Source of the DNA: Balneolaceae bacterium UBA7797
GTDB lineage: Bacteria; Bacteroidota; Rhodothermia; Balneolales; Balneolaceae
Assembly: GCA_002480645.1 (NCBI GenBank)
Contig: DLCN01000031.1
Coordinates: 62,001 to 126,000, forward strand
Direction of reading: 5' to 3'
Length of the DNA stretch: 64,000 nt
The notes beneath the pieces were generated by a model that was given only the letters and a program-made list of their open reading frames with translations, did no database searches and was not told the origin of the DNA. The translations under genes and the position numbers were made by a program. Below, piece after piece: positions 36,755 to 45,735 of this stretch; within the stretch, counting starts at the first letter, position 1; each line of letters starts with the position of its first letter.

Positions 36755-37517
36755 TCCGGTTATGCCGGCCCGAAGTTGAATTTTCTTGCTCGTTTGTATC
36801 ATCAAAGTGAATGTGAGCGTCATTTTCTGCAGCTCGTTCATTACTCAGTTCTTCAATAACCCGGGATATATTTTTCATTAAACGGTCTGATTTTTTTACC
36901 TGATCCTCGTACATGAATTTGAGAGGAAAACGACTTAAACCAAGTCCGCCGACTGCAGCTAAAGTGGCAAACAGAAAAGCCATCCCGTCTTGTATTGATG
37001 AGTTATCAATGGCAATGGCTGCAAATACAAAAGCGAACATCCCGAAAAAGAAATTCAATAGAAATTTTATGCCCTTCCAGGAATTTACGTATTGAATTTT
37101 AGTCGTGCCTTTGGCCGGAGTGAAGGATAAATGTGTATAGCCAATGTCTTTTTTCCTTTGTTCCCATTCAAAAGATCGTCCTACTTTACTAAGTGCGCCG
37201 ATACCTCCGGTTTCTCTTCTGATCTCGCGAACCACATCTTCCCATATTTCATCAGAGATCTCACCATCTGCTATAAAAGAAGTTTGAATGGAAGATTGTG
37301 CTGAGAACCAATTGAACGTATCATTTGATTCCTCATACTCGGAAAGTAGAATGGCTTTCTTTAACGTATCTTCATCGATACCTACTTCATCTGCTAAGGC
37401 AATCAATTCCTGCTCATTCAATCCACTAGTATCTCCACGAAGGTCTTTGAGCACTTGTAACTCAGAAGCCTTGTTCAGAATTCGACCAATTTCCTTTTGG
37501 GTAAATACTTTTCCCAT
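36744..37517 (-). CDS. Unknown membrane protein, tandem paralogue 2
   Basis: A 257-residue protein of unknown family. Residues 1-60 form a helical region with the pattern GLNEQELIALADEVGIDEDTL, which resembles the short N-terminal helices seen ahead of other envelope or regulatory proteins. A soluble part (about 75-145) ends in the strands HLSFTPAKGTTKIQ, two hydrophobic helices (about 150-170 and 180-200) follow, and a charged C-terminal helix with a histidine-rich tail closes it. It lies five bases downstream of its paralogue at 37523, clearly a tandem duplication. Function is unknown. Confidence 0.8.
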   Translation of the reverse strand: MGKVFTQKEIGRILNKASELQVLKDLRGDTSGLNEQELIALADEVGIDEDTLKKAILLSEYEESNDTFNWFSAQSSIQTSFIADGEISDEIWEDVVREIRRETGGIGALSKVGRSFEWEQRKKDIGYTHLSFTPAKGTTKIQYVNSWKGIKFLLNFFFGMFAFVFAAIAIDNSSIQDGMAFLFATLAAVGGLGLSRFPLKFMYEDQVKKSDRLMKNISRVIEELSNERAAENDAHIHFDDTNEQENSTSGRHNRIRH

Positions 37518-37522
37518 AGCGG

Positions 37523-38287
37523 TTAAATAGATTCAGATTCCTTATTGATGGACCTATTAACAGTTTCCTCAGAGTACTCTAAACCGGAGTCTATTTCAAT
37601 AGAAGGTTGTTGTTTTCCTGACAGTACTTTTCCGACCGATCTTATGATCGCTCCTATTTTCTTCTTTTCTGTTTCAAATTTTGACCTCAGGTATAATGAA
37701 GCAACAGAAATTCCGGCGACGGCTCCAAACGGGGAGAAAAGAACGCCCAGCTCTTTGGGGTATCCTAATCCTTTAAGAAAAACGATGACAGCTAACCCAC
37801 CAAAGAAAAAGCTCAGAAAAAGAGTAAGTAAACGTAATGGCGACCAACTGAAGACCGCTTGAATTTTAGTTTTTCCATTTTGTGGAGAAAAGGAAAGGTG
37901 TTTATAGCCAATTTCCTGCATTCGTTGTTCCCACTCAAAAGAAGAACCATTCTTAATGAGTTTGCCTATTCCACCGTTAATTCGACGGATCTCCTGAACC
38001 ACTTCTTCCCAATTTTCTTCATTGATCTCACCCTGTACCATTTCAACCTGTTGTACCCTGGAGGTGGCTTTAAGCCAGCTATACGAAGTATTGAATTCGG
38101 GTTGGTTGTGCTTATCCAATGCTTCCAAAAGTGATTCGCGATCGATACCGACTTCTTTGGCTAGCTCAATTAATTCGTGTTCGTCGAGTCCATCTTTATT
38201 TCCATATAGATCTTTTCTGGTCTGTATCTCACTGGCCGTTTTCAGAATTTTTGATATTTCAGATTTTGAATAAATGTTATCACTCAT
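37523..38287 (-). CDS. Unknown membrane protein, tandem paralogue 1
   Basis: 254 residues, same layout as its neighbour downstream. It shares the N-terminal GLDEHELIELAKEVGIDRESL pattern, the middle EVVQEIRRINGGIGKLI and FEWEQRMQEIGYKHLSFSP blocks, and two membrane helices (about 150-172 and 180-200), but has a different, acidic C-terminus. The shared blocks confirm that the family is real, with the soluble middle the most conserved part. Both genes run as one operon on the minus strand, with promoter sequences probably in the 272-base region shared with divergent guaB. I cannot assign a function. Confidence 0.82.
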   Translation of the reverse strand: MSDNIYSKSEISKILKTASEIQTRKDLYGNKDGLDEHELIELAKEVGIDRESLLEALDKHNQPEFNTSYSWLKATSRVQQVEMVQGEINEENWEEVVQEIRRINGGIGKLIKNGSSFEWEQRMQEIGYKHLSFSPQNGKTKIQAVFSWSPLRLLTLFLSFFFGGLAVIVFLKGLGYPKELGVLFSPFGAVAGISVASLYLRSKFETEKKKIGAIIRSVGKVLSGKQQPSIEIDSGLEYSEETVNRSINKESESI

Positions 38288-38522
38288 GAACGAAACGAAA
38301 ATTTATGTTTTAAAAAGCCTGTCGATGTACTACATCTATGTTGATAAGTTTCAGCCAAATTTTTTGAAGTGACCAACCCTAAATATCAGTTTCTAATTAG
38401 TTAAGAAAGGAAAGGATCAGGATCCAACTCCAAAAAAAATCAATTCTTATAACTGTATATCAACAAATCATTAAAGAATAAATAAAACGAAATATCGGTT
38501 CAAAATCCTGTTCAGAAGTTTG

Positions 38523-38530
38523 TATCTTTG
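38523..38530 (+). promoter_or_regulatory. Candidate Bacteroidota-type minus-7 box of guaB
   Basis: TATCTTTG matches TAnnTTTG and lies about 30 bases before the guaB start. No clear TTG or TTTG box is found about 19 bases upstream, so the promoter call stays tentative. The rest of the 272-base divergent region (38288-38559) holds no gene that I can see. Confidence 0.45.
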
Positions 38531-38559
38531 AAAAACCGCAAGCGAAATATCTCCGTTTA

Positions 38560-40047
38560 ATGCAAAAAACGAACAATTCTTCTCCATTCGAACGCATCTC
38601 GCGACAGGGACTTACTTACGACGACGTGTTGTTAGTTCCAAATTTTTCACAGGTACTACCACGCGATGTTGATATCAGCGTGAATCTGACTCCCACCCTG
38701 AAATTAAACACACCGATCTTAAGTGCTGCCATGGATACGGTTTCGGAATACCGATTGGCAATTGCATTAGCCAGAGAAGGGGGGATCGCCATGTTGCATA
38801 AGAATATGACCATTGGTGAACAGGCTGAACAGGTACGCTTAGTGAAAAGAAGTGAAAGCGGGATGATCGTGGATCCGGTTACGCTGCCTGCTGATGCAAC
38901 GGTGATGGATGCACGGAATCTGATGAGAAAACACAAGATCGGGGGAATTCCGATCATTGATGAACATGGCACACTGATCGGAATTGTAACGAACCGCGAT
39001 CTTCGTTTTGAGTCGGAGTTGAATAAAAAGCTTGGCACTATCATGACCAGTGATAATCTTATCACCGGAAAAGAAGGAACCAATCTGCAGCAGGCAGAAG
39101 AGATCCTGCAAACACACAAAGTGGAAAAACTTCCAATTGTGGATCAGAATAACAAATTAGTTGGTCTGATCACTTTTAAGGATATCGAAAAGAAAATGAA
39201 CTTCCCGAACGCCTGTAAAGACGAAATGGGAAGATTAAGAGTAGGTGCGGCAGTTGGTGTAACTCCTGATACCATTGAAAGAGTGGATGCACTTGTACAT
39301 GCCGGTGTAGATATCATTACCGTAGATACGGCACATGGCCATTCGAAGGGAGTATTGGATACAGTAGCTTCAATTAAAAAGAAATATCCTACGCTTAATG
39401 TGATTGGTGGAAATATTGCCACTAAAAGTGCTGCAGAAGCACTTGCCAAAGCCGGCGCTGATGTGGTTAAAGTCGGTGTTGGACCGGGTTCAATTTGTAC
39501 AACAAGGGTTGTGACCGGAGTAGGAGTTCCCCAGTTAAGTGCCATTATGGAAGTAGCCGAGTTTTGTAATGAAGCCGGTATTGGTATTGTAGCTGATGGG
39601 GGAATCAAACAGACCGGTGATATTCCTAAAGCCATTGCAGGTGGTGCAGATGTTGTTATGATGGGATCGATGTTTGCCGGGGTAGATGAGAGTCCGGGAG
39701 AGACCATCATCTACGAATCCAGAAAATATAAATCCTACCGGGGTATGGGCAGTATAGGAGCGATGAAAAAAGGCTCAAAAGATCGCTATTTCCAGGATGT
39801 TGAAGATGATATCAAGAAACTGGTTCCCGAGGGGATTGAAGGAAGGGTTCCCTTTAAAGGCTATCTGAGTGAGGTTGTTCACCAAATGAATGGAGGATTG
39901 AGAGCTGCCATGGGATATTGTGGAGCTGCTACGGTAGAAGAAATGAAATCAAATGCTGAGTTTGTTCAGATCTCAGCAGCATCCTACCGCGAAAGTCATC
40001 CTCATACGGTTCAGATCACCAAAGAAGCTCCAAATTACTCGGTGTGA
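38560..40047 (+). CDS. guaB: Inosine-5'-monophosphate dehydrogenase
   Basis: Catalyses the NAD-dependent oxidation of IMP to XMP, the first committed step of GMP synthesis. The barrel begins with LTYDDVLLVP, two CBS domains are inserted at about residues 100-215, and the catalytic cysteine is C313 in GPGSICTTR, followed by VADGGIK, GADVVMMGSMFAG and the flap region. 495 residues is standard. The gene is divergent from the tandem membrane protein genes. The downstream glycosyltransferase begins 15 bases after its stop. Confidence 0.97.
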   Translation: MQKTNNSSPFERISRQGLTYDDVLLVPNFSQVLPRDVDISVNLTPTLKLNTPILSAAMDTVSEYRLAIALAREGGIAMLHKNMTIGEQAEQVRLVKRSESGMIVDPVTLPADATVMDARNLMRKHKIGGIPIIDEHGTLIGIVTNRDLRFESELNKKLGTIMTSDNLITGKEGTNLQQAEEILQTHKVEKLPIVDQNNKLVGLITFKDIEKKMNFPNACKDEMGRLRVGAAVGVTPDTIERVDALVHAGVDIITVDTAHGHSKGVLDTVASIKKKYPTLNVIGGNIATKSAAEALAKAGADVVKVGVGPGSICTTRVVTGVGVPQLSAIMEVAEFCNEAGIGIVADGGIKQTGDIPKAIAGGADVVMMGSMFAGVDESPGETIIYESRKYKSYRGMGSIGAMKKGSKDRYFQDVEDDIKKLVPEGIEGRVPFKGYLSEVVHQMNGGLRAAMGYCGAATVEEMKSNAEFVQISAASYRESHPHTVQITKEAPNYSV

Positions 40048-40061
40048 CCTATTCACCGGAC

Positions 40062-41321
40062 ATGAAAAACGTATTGTTTATCGTGTATTACTTCCCTCCC
40101 ATGGGGGGGAGTGGGGTTCAGCGCCCGCTCAAATTTGTTAAATATTTGAGAGAGTTTGGCTGGAATCCGATTATTCTATGTCCTGAACCGGGAGCATATC
40201 ATACCTTTGATCAGTCATTGAACAGCGAGTTTGAATCCCTGAATATTACAACTCATCGGGTGCAGGGAAATACTCCTCTTCATTACGGAGGCACAAGGTC
40301 GATCCAATTGCCATCAGCGGTGGATAATTTTCTGAGAAAGATCTCTACTTTTTTCTGGCTTCCCGATAATAAAAAGGGATGGATCAGATCGGGTTATGAA
40401 AGAGCACTGGAGATCATTGAATCAGAGGATATTGACCTAATCTATGCGACAGCGGCCCCTTACAGTAATTTACTTCTGGCAGCGGAACTGAAAAAAAGTA
40501 CAGGTAAAAAAACTGTAATGGACCTTCGGGATGAATGGTTAGAAAGCCATCTTATCAAATATCCGACTCCCTATCACAGAAAAAAAATGGCTGACATTGA
40601 ACAAGAGACCCTTGAAGAGGCAGATTTAATTACTGTGATCAATGACAGCTATAAGGATTCATTTGGAAAACGGTACCCGGGATCAGATATCCGGGTTGTA
40701 AATCAGGGTTTTGATCCTGAGGATTTTGAAGTTGAAGTTACTGATACTGAAGATGTAGAAACACTGAGCATACTCTACAGTGGTCTATTTTATGGTGATC
40801 GTACTCCGGATTTGTTTTTCAAAAGTGTGATGGAGTTAAAATCTGAGCAACCTGAGCTGATGAAAGGTGTTGTATTTGAGTTTCAGGGAGGGCTGGATGA
40901 GATTGTGAGACATAAGATCGCACAATTTGGGTTAATTTCAGATATAATAGACCACGGCTATCTGGATCATGATAAAGCGGTTAAAAATGTGGCAACGGCC
41001 GATGGACTCTGGCTCATGATCGGACATCAACAAAATGCGGAGCATGTTACGGTTGGCAAAATGTTCGAATATTTTGGCTCAAAAAAACCCATACTAGGAT
41101 TGGTACCGGAAGGAATTTCGATGAAACTTTTACAGGAATACGGAGTCTCTTATCTTGCAAACCCAAACCAAAAAGATGAAATAAAAAAAGCACTGGGAAA
41201 TCTGATCAACGATATAAAAGAGGACAAGCTGCCGGAAGTAAATCAAAATTTCATAGATAGATACAATCGGAAAAAAATCACAAAAGATTTGGCTTCGGTT
41301 TTTAATGAAATTTCTTCGTAA
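40062..41321 (+). CDS. Glycosyltransferase, GT4-like
   Basis: A 419-residue GT-B fold glycosyltransferase. The N-terminal GGSGVQRPLKFVKYL is the loop used by many GT4 members acting on lipid-linked acceptors, and the C-terminal half has a nucleotide-sugar-binding segment around GKMFEYFGSKKPILGLVPEG. It begins at the ATG at 40062; a GTG at 40044 overlaps the guaB stop but would add six unrelated residues. No membrane helix is seen. It sits between guaB and a cell-wall gene pair, so it may work in envelope glycan synthesis, but donor and acceptor are unknown. Confidence 0.8.
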   Translation: MKNVLFIVYYFPPMGGSGVQRPLKFVKYLREFGWNPIILCPEPGAYHTFDQSLNSEFESLNITTHRVQGNTPLHYGGTRSIQLPSAVDNFLRKISTFFWLPDNKKGWIRSGYERALEIIESEDIDLIYATAAPYSNLLLAAELKKSTGKKTVMDLRDEWLESHLIKYPTPYHRKKMADIEQETLEEADLITVINDSYKDSFGKRYPGSDIRVVNQGFDPEDFEVEVTDTEDVETLSILYSGLFYGDRTPDLFFKSVMELKSEQPELMKGVVFEFQGGLDEIVRHKIAQFGLISDIIDHGYLDHDKAVKNVATADGLWLMIGHQQNAEHVTVGKMFEYFGSKKPILGLVPEGISMKLLQEYGVSYLANPNQKDEIKKALGNLINDIKEDKLPEVNQNFIDRYNRKKITKDLASVFNEISS

Positions 41322-41352
41322 TTAACATGCTTACCTGCTACTGATGTAACAC

Positions 41353-42210
41353 ATGTATCAATTTCTAAAAAAATTATATAGCCAACGTTTTAAGCGAATT
41401 ACGGTAATTCTGCTGGATGACACCAAGCCCGGACAGGACGATTCCTATTCAATTAGGCCAAATTCTCTTTTCATACTTATCACTGTAATCAGTCTGTTAT
41501 TTTCAGTGTTTGTGGCGTTAACCTTTATGCTTACACCGCTTGGTGCACTGCTCTATAATAAAGAAGACATTGAAATGAGAAGGCAGGTAGTACATGTAAC
41601 TGAAAGAGTAGTTGCCTTGCAGGATTCACTGGATGTTAGAAATACTCAATTAGAGGATATGAAAAACATCATCCGGCTTAGTATGGATACCACCTTACAA
41701 ATTGACGATCGATTTGCTCAGATTCTGGAAGAGCAATCATCGTCAGAAATGGTGTCCGGGGCAGAGATCGAACCTATTGCACAAGACAATCAGCTCAGCA
41801 CTTCAGGAATTGTATTTTCAAATATTCTCAGGAATGCACCCAGTTTCCCGGCTCCATATCCGGTGGAAGGTATTTTGAGCAGAGATTATGAGCCGGATGA
41901 ATTCCATTTTGGGATCGATCTGGCAACAAAATCAAATATCGAAGTAACAGCCATAGCCGATGGTACTGTTGTTAATGCCAGTTGGACCATGAATGATGGC
42001 TATGTAATGATCATCCAACATGCAGGTGGAATCGTTACTGTATTTAAGCATTGTTCATCTCTTACTAAAAAAAGTGGAGATGTAGTGCTAAAAGGTGATA
42101 TTATCGGAACTACCGGCGATGTGGGACTAACGAGTTCCGGAGCGCATCTGCATTTTGAGATCTGGAAAGACGGGCTACCCCAAAATCCAGAGATGTATCT
42201 AATTCAATAA
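41353..42210 (+). CDS. M23-family (LytM-like) cell-wall peptidase
   Basis: A membrane-anchored protein of 285 residues: one transmembrane helix (38-60), a coiled-coil stretch (about 75-130), and a LytM domain at 165-285. The zinc ligands are H185 and D189 in HFGID and H267 in HLHFE, and H233 lies between, so the site is intact and an active endopeptidase is expected. It is immediately followed by a bactofilin gene (three-base gap), an arrangement known in several bacteria, where bactofilin polymers place M23 enzymes for cell-shape control. Confidence 0.92.
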   Translation: MYQFLKKLYSQRFKRITVILLDDTKPGQDDSYSIRPNSLFILITVISLLFSVFVALTFMLTPLGALLYNKEDIEMRRQVVHVTERVVALQDSLDVRNTQLEDMKNIIRLSMDTTLQIDDRFAQILEEQSSSEMVSGAEIEPIAQDNQLSTSGIVFSNILRNAPSFPAPYPVEGILSRDYEPDEFHFGIDLATKSNIEVTAIADGTVVNASWTMNDGYVMIIQHAGGIVTVFKHCSSLTKKSGDVVLKGDIIGTTGDVGLTSSGAHLHFEIWKDGLPQNPEMYLIQ

Positions 42211-42213
42211 TCT

Positions 42214-42654
42214 ATGTTTAATAACAAAAAAACCGGATCTACTGTGAGTAATACAACTACAAATTCTCCGTCTGTTAATATAATAAGTGAAGGTACCAAG
42301 CTAAAAGGGAATCTACGCGCAAATTCTGATATTCGTATCGGAGGTATGATTGATGGAGAAGCGATCTCGAAAGGTAAACTGATCATTACCGGTAAAGGCA
42401 GAGTGACAGGGAATGTAACAGCATCTGAGGCAGATATTGCAGGAAAAGTGGAAGGTGAGGTTAAGGTTGCCAATAAACTGATTCTTCGAAAGAATGCGGT
42501 AATTGATGGAAACATATACACGAAAACGTTGGTCGTTGAAGAAGGGGCACAAATTAACGGAGCCTGCAGAATGGGAGAAGACATGAAATCTATTTCTCAG
42601 ATCAACGACGCTGACTATGAGAAAGATACTCATCTGAAAAAATCAGGCAGTTGA
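42214..42654 (+). CDS. Bactofilin (polymer-forming cytoskeletal protein)
   Basis: A 146-residue protein with the bactofilin beta-helix repeats from about residue 22 to 120 (VNIISEGTKLKGNLRANSDIRIGGMIDGE, then regular GxVxGNV turns) between a short polar N-terminus and a charged tail. It polymerises without nucleotides and in relatives organises peptidoglycan enzymes. It follows the M23 peptidase gene by three bases, and its stop overlaps the TTG start of the next gene. Confidence 0.92.
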   Translation: MFNNKKTGSTVSNTTTNSPSVNIISEGTKLKGNLRANSDIRIGGMIDGEAISKGKLIITGKGRVTGNVTASEADIAGKVEGEVKVANKLILRKNAVIDGNIYTKTLVVEEGAQINGACRMGEDMKSISQINDADYEKDTHLKKSGS

Positions 42655-42866
42655 GCCGGGAGCTGTTACCCAAAAAATACATGGAATATTTAGGATTGGG
42701 TGCAGAGATCGCCGGATCTCTGCTTGTTCCGATTCTTTTGGGGTTTGTTCTGGACAGATATTTTAACATTACTCCAATTGGTATTCTTTCAGGTTCATTG
42801 CTAGGCTTGATATTATTTTTTTTGATGATCCTGAGAATATCCCGACGATTAGAAAACGAAGATTAA
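42651..42866 (+). CDS. AtpZ/AtpI-like ATP synthase accessory protein
   Basis: A 71-residue membrane protein with two helices (about 14-35 and 42-62) and the family pattern YLGLGAEIAG, GFVLDRYF, of the F0F1 ATPase-associated AtpZ/AtpI group. The TTG start at 42651 overlaps the bactofilin stop (TTGA); the ATG at 42681 is an alternative but would cut off the conserved lysine-rich N-terminus. It heads the ATP synthase cluster and may help c-ring assembly. Confidence 0.75.
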   Translation: MSRELLPKKYMEYLGLGAEIAGSLLVPILLGFVLDRYFNITPIGILSGSLLGLILFFLMILRISRRLENED

Positions 42867-42874
42867 TTATTTTG

Positions 42875-43243
42875 ATGTCAAAGAAATACTGGGTCGCTCA
42901 GATTTTACCGGTAACTGCGCTGTTAATCACATTCTTTTTTGCAAGCGACAGGCTTATCGCAATAGGAGCCGGTTACCTAATAAGCACTTTATTTGTGTTT
43001 GCTGCTGTATTTGTGGTAGAGAGGTTCTGGAATGTGAACGATGAGCAATTTCTCCAGATCTATTTTTTTGCAATGGCCATACGATTTCTGATTGTTTTGA
43101 TCTCCTTTGCAGTGTTGGTGTTTTTGTTAAAATTTGATGAAATCTACTTTACAGTTAGTTTTATTATTTCCTATCTTTATCAATCTGTAATAGAAATCAT
43201 TTTATTCCAAAAATCACTTCATAACAGAAGTAAATATCGCTAA
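42875..43243 (+). CDS. AtpI-like four-helix membrane protein
   Basis: A 122-residue protein with four hydrophobic segments (about 7-26, 30-48, 65-88, 92-113) and a basic tail. It sits between the AtpZ-like gene and atpB, where other Bacteroidota-type clusters carry an AtpI-related protein. I start it at the ATG at 42875, one codon after an in-frame TTG. Its stop overlaps the atpB ATG by one base (TAATG). Sequence similarity alone would not name it. Confidence 0.7.
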   Translation: MSKKYWVAQILPVTALLITFFFASDRLIAIGAGYLISTLFVFAAVFVVERFWNVNDEQFLQIYFFAMAIRFLIVLISFAVLVFLLKFDEIYFTVSFIISYLYQSVIEIILFQKSLHNRSKYR

Positions 43244-44346
43244 TGATCCAGACCTTAAGACGCCTGTTTCTGACCCTTTTATTTTTATCCGTTCAGACGC
43301 CAGATCTGCTCGCATTAAATAGTGATCAACACGAAGCTGTACAGCACGAAGTTGAAACTCATTCTACCGATACTGCTCATGAAGAAGAGCCTGTTCTTGA
43401 TGTGATGGGAACCGTTGCCGATCACGATTATTTTAATTTTGTTGGCATTCATATTTATCTCCCTAAAATCATTTATTGGGAAGATGCTGCACACAATAAG
43501 AAGTTTAATGTGTTTTCAAATACGCACGCAGCTGTAGAGTCGGGATTATTTATTGAAGAGGATCATGCTATTCATCCGGCAGATGGGGGGCATATTGTTA
43601 TCGATTTCTCAATTACTTCTCATTTAGTGTATTTCTGGTTGTCAATGGGGATGGCTCTTTTGCTGACCATATTCATGGCTGGGCGTTATAAGAAAGGAAT
43701 TGGTAATGAAGTTGAGCCGAAAGGTACCTTCCAGAACATATTTGAAGTGCTGTTTGTATTTATCCGTGATGATGTAGCCAGAGCAAATATCGACAAGCAC
43801 AAAGCTGACCGTTATGTTCCGTATCTGTTCACGGCATTTATGGGTATTGCCTTCATGAATTTGTTAGGACTCCTGCCCTGGGCGGCTACCGCCACTGCTG
43901 ATCTTACAGTTACTGCTACCCTTGCTATCATAACTTTTATTATCACTCAATTCAGTGGTACAAAAGATCACTGGATGCATGTTTTTTGGTTTCCCGGTGT
44001 GCCAACCTGGGTTCGTGCAATCTTAACTCCTGTAGAGATCCTCGGGTTATTCACTAAACCTTTTGCTTTAGCTATTCGACTTTTCGCCAATATGTTATCA
44101 GGAAAAATAATGATCATTGCGATACTTGGATTGATCTTTATTTTTGCTGATTTGTTTGGCCCGGTAGCAGGGTATGGTGTAAGCATCTTTTCAGTAGTGC
44201 TAACCGTGGTGCTTTATGCGCTCAAAGTATTTGTTGGACTATTACAGGCTTACATCTTCACGTTGCTCTCAGCAGTATTTATTGGAATGGCTGCTGAAGA
44301 TCATGCTCATGAAGAAGAGCATTACAACGCTGAACACGTAGCTTAA
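43243..44346 (+). CDS. atpB: ATP synthase F0 subunit a
   Basis: Proton half-channel of the F0 motor. The essential arginine is R279 in FALAIRLFANMLSGKIM. At 367 residues it is much longer than the enterobacterial form: residues 1-25 look like a signal sequence, followed by a periplasmic domain (about 26-125) rich in histidine and glutamate, and the C-terminus ends in another histidine/glutamate-rich tail. Five or six membrane helices occupy 130-345. It overlaps the preceding gene by one base and lies 46 bases before atpE. Confidence 0.95.
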   Translation: MIQTLRRLFLTLLFLSVQTPDLLALNSDQHEAVQHEVETHSTDTAHEEEPVLDVMGTVADHDYFNFVGIHIYLPKIIYWEDAAHNKKFNVFSNTHAAVESGLFIEEDHAIHPADGGHIVIDFSITSHLVYFWLSMGMALLLTIFMAGRYKKGIGNEVEPKGTFQNIFEVLFVFIRDDVARANIDKHKADRYVPYLFTAFMGIAFMNLLGLLPWAATATADLTVTATLAIITFIITQFSGTKDHWMHVFWFPGVPTWVRAILTPVEILGLFTKPFALAIRLFANMLSGKIMIIAILGLIFIFADLFGPVAGYGVSIFSVVLTVVLYALKVFVGLLQAYIFTLLSAVFIGMAAEDHAHEEEHYNAEHVA

Positions 44347-44392
44347 TCATTTTAAAACACTCATAACTTTAACAAACAAAAGAAAGAAAACT

Positions 44393-44614
44393 ATGGGACT
44401 TTTAGCAGCTGGTATTGGAGCTGGAATCGTAGCAATTGGAGCTGGAATCGGTATCGGTATGATCGGTAAAGCAGCTACAGAAAGTATTGCTCGTCAACCA
44501 GAAGCTTCTGGCGATATTCGTGGTGCAATGATTCTTACTGCAGCTTTCATCGAGGGTGTAGCCCTTCTTGGTGCAGTAATCTGTATCCTTCTTGCATTAG
44601 GAATTGGTCAATAA
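44393..44614 (+). CDS. atpE: ATP synthase F0 subunit c
   Basis: A 73-residue two-helix hairpin. The conserved loop is ARQPEA and the ion-binding carboxylate is E54 in FIEGVALLG. The position equivalent to the Gln of sodium-type rings (before the GKAATES segment) holds isoleucine, and the carboxylate is followed by Gly, so a proton-driven ring is expected. The glycine-rich first helix (GIGAGIVAIGAGIGIG) is typical. It lies 13 bases before atpF. Confidence 0.97.
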   Translation: MGLLAAGIGAGIVAIGAGIGIGMIGKAATESIARQPEASGDIRGAMILTAAFIEGVALLGAVICILLALGIGQ

Positions 44615-44627
44615 TTAAGGATTAATA

Positions 44628-45143
44628 ATGACTCTTCTATTAGCAGGCGGAGGCGGTATACTTTCATTCAATCCTGGATTTGCAATATGGATTCTTATTT
44701 CCATGGTGCTTTTTATCCTGGTTATGATGAAATACGCTGTACCTCCGATCATGAAGGCGCTGAATGAGCGTGAAGCTAAAATCAAGGAATCTTTAGAATC
44801 TGCTGAAAAAGCATTAGCTAAAGCAGAAGAAATCTCTAAAGACAATGAGAAAGCACTTCGTGATGCTGAAGCTAAAGCACAACAGATCCGAAAGGAAGCT
44901 TTAGAAGAAGCAGAGTTGGTACGTACAGAGCGTATCAATAAAGCGAAAGAGGAGGCAGCACAGATTGTTGAACAAGCCCGTGTTTCTATCGAACAGGAAA
45001 AGAAACAGGCATTGAACGAACTTCGGGAAGAAGTAGCTCGATTGGCAATCAAATCTGCATCCATCATTCTTGATGAAGAGCTAGATAACGAAAAAAACAG
45101 CAAGCTGGTGGATAGTTTTATATCCGACCTGCCTAAAAATTAA
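44628..45143 (+). CDS. atpF: ATP synthase F0 subunit b
   Basis: A 171-residue stator stalk subunit: one membrane helix (about 12-36) and a long charged helix rich in Glu, Lys and Ala that forms the peripheral stalk (about 40-160). The first residues are glycine-rich. It stands in the conserved order between atpE and atpH. Confidence 0.95.
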   Translation: MTLLLAGGGGILSFNPGFAIWILISMVLFILVMMKYAVPPIMKALNEREAKIKESLESAEKALAKAEEISKDNEKALRDAEAKAQQIRKEALEEAELVRTERINKAKEEAAQIVEQARVSIEQEKKQALNELREEVARLAIKSASIILDEELDNEKNSKLVDSFISDLPKN

Positions 45144-45154
45144 TTTTTCAACGT

Positions 45155-45709
45155 ATGTTGGTATCTAAAGCAGCGCGACGATATTCCAGTGCACTACTTG
45201 AGATCGCTCTAGATCTTAAAGTGGTGGATAAAACTCTGGAAGATGTTCTGTTTGTAAAAAACACTATTGATGACTCTAAAGAACTGGTGACATTTCTTAA
45301 GAGTCCGGTGGTTAAGCCTTCAGACAAAAAGATTGCGCTGGATACGATCTTTCAAAAGCATGTTGGGGAACTCATGATGAAATTCATGACCCTGATCGCC
45401 AAAAAAGAAAGAGCATCTATACTGAATGAGATCGTTACGGGATTTATTACCGTATATAACGATTATGCCGGAATAATTGAGGTTGAGGTACACTCGGCCA
45501 GAAAGTTATCTAAGGCACAGGTTGAAAAATTACAGGCAAATCTGGAAAAAACCACTTCCAAAAAAGTGAATCTTGCACTACACGAACAAGAAGAGTTGAA
45601 AGGCGGTTTACTTGTTAAGATTGATGATACTGTGATCGACGGTACCATCAAACACAAGTTGGAACAACTTGAAGCTACTCTGCTTGATAAATCCGTGGAA
45701 TTGAATTAG
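45155..45709 (+). CDS. atpH: ATP synthase F1 subunit delta
   Basis: A 184-residue subunit that links the stator stalk to the F1 head. The N-terminal helices (KAARRYSSALLEIAL) and the C-terminal KKVNLALHEQEELKGGLLVKIDD are typical. Lies between atpF (11-base gap) and atpA (26-base gap). Confidence 0.94.
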   Translation: MLVSKAARRYSSALLEIALDLKVVDKTLEDVLFVKNTIDDSKELVTFLKSPVVKPSDKKIALDTIFQKHVGELMMKFMTLIAKKERASILNEIVTGFITVYNDYAGIIEVEVHSARKLSKAQVEKLQANLEKTTSKKVNLALHEQEELKGGLLVKIDDTVIDGTIKHKLEQLEATLLDKSVELN

Positions 45710-45735
45710 AACCGACTCAGAAATTATAAAACACA

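Noticed and set aside
44393..44614. Sodium-coupled ATP synthase.
   Set aside because: The c subunit lacks the glutamine and the serine/threonine after the ion-binding glutamate that mark sodium-type rings.
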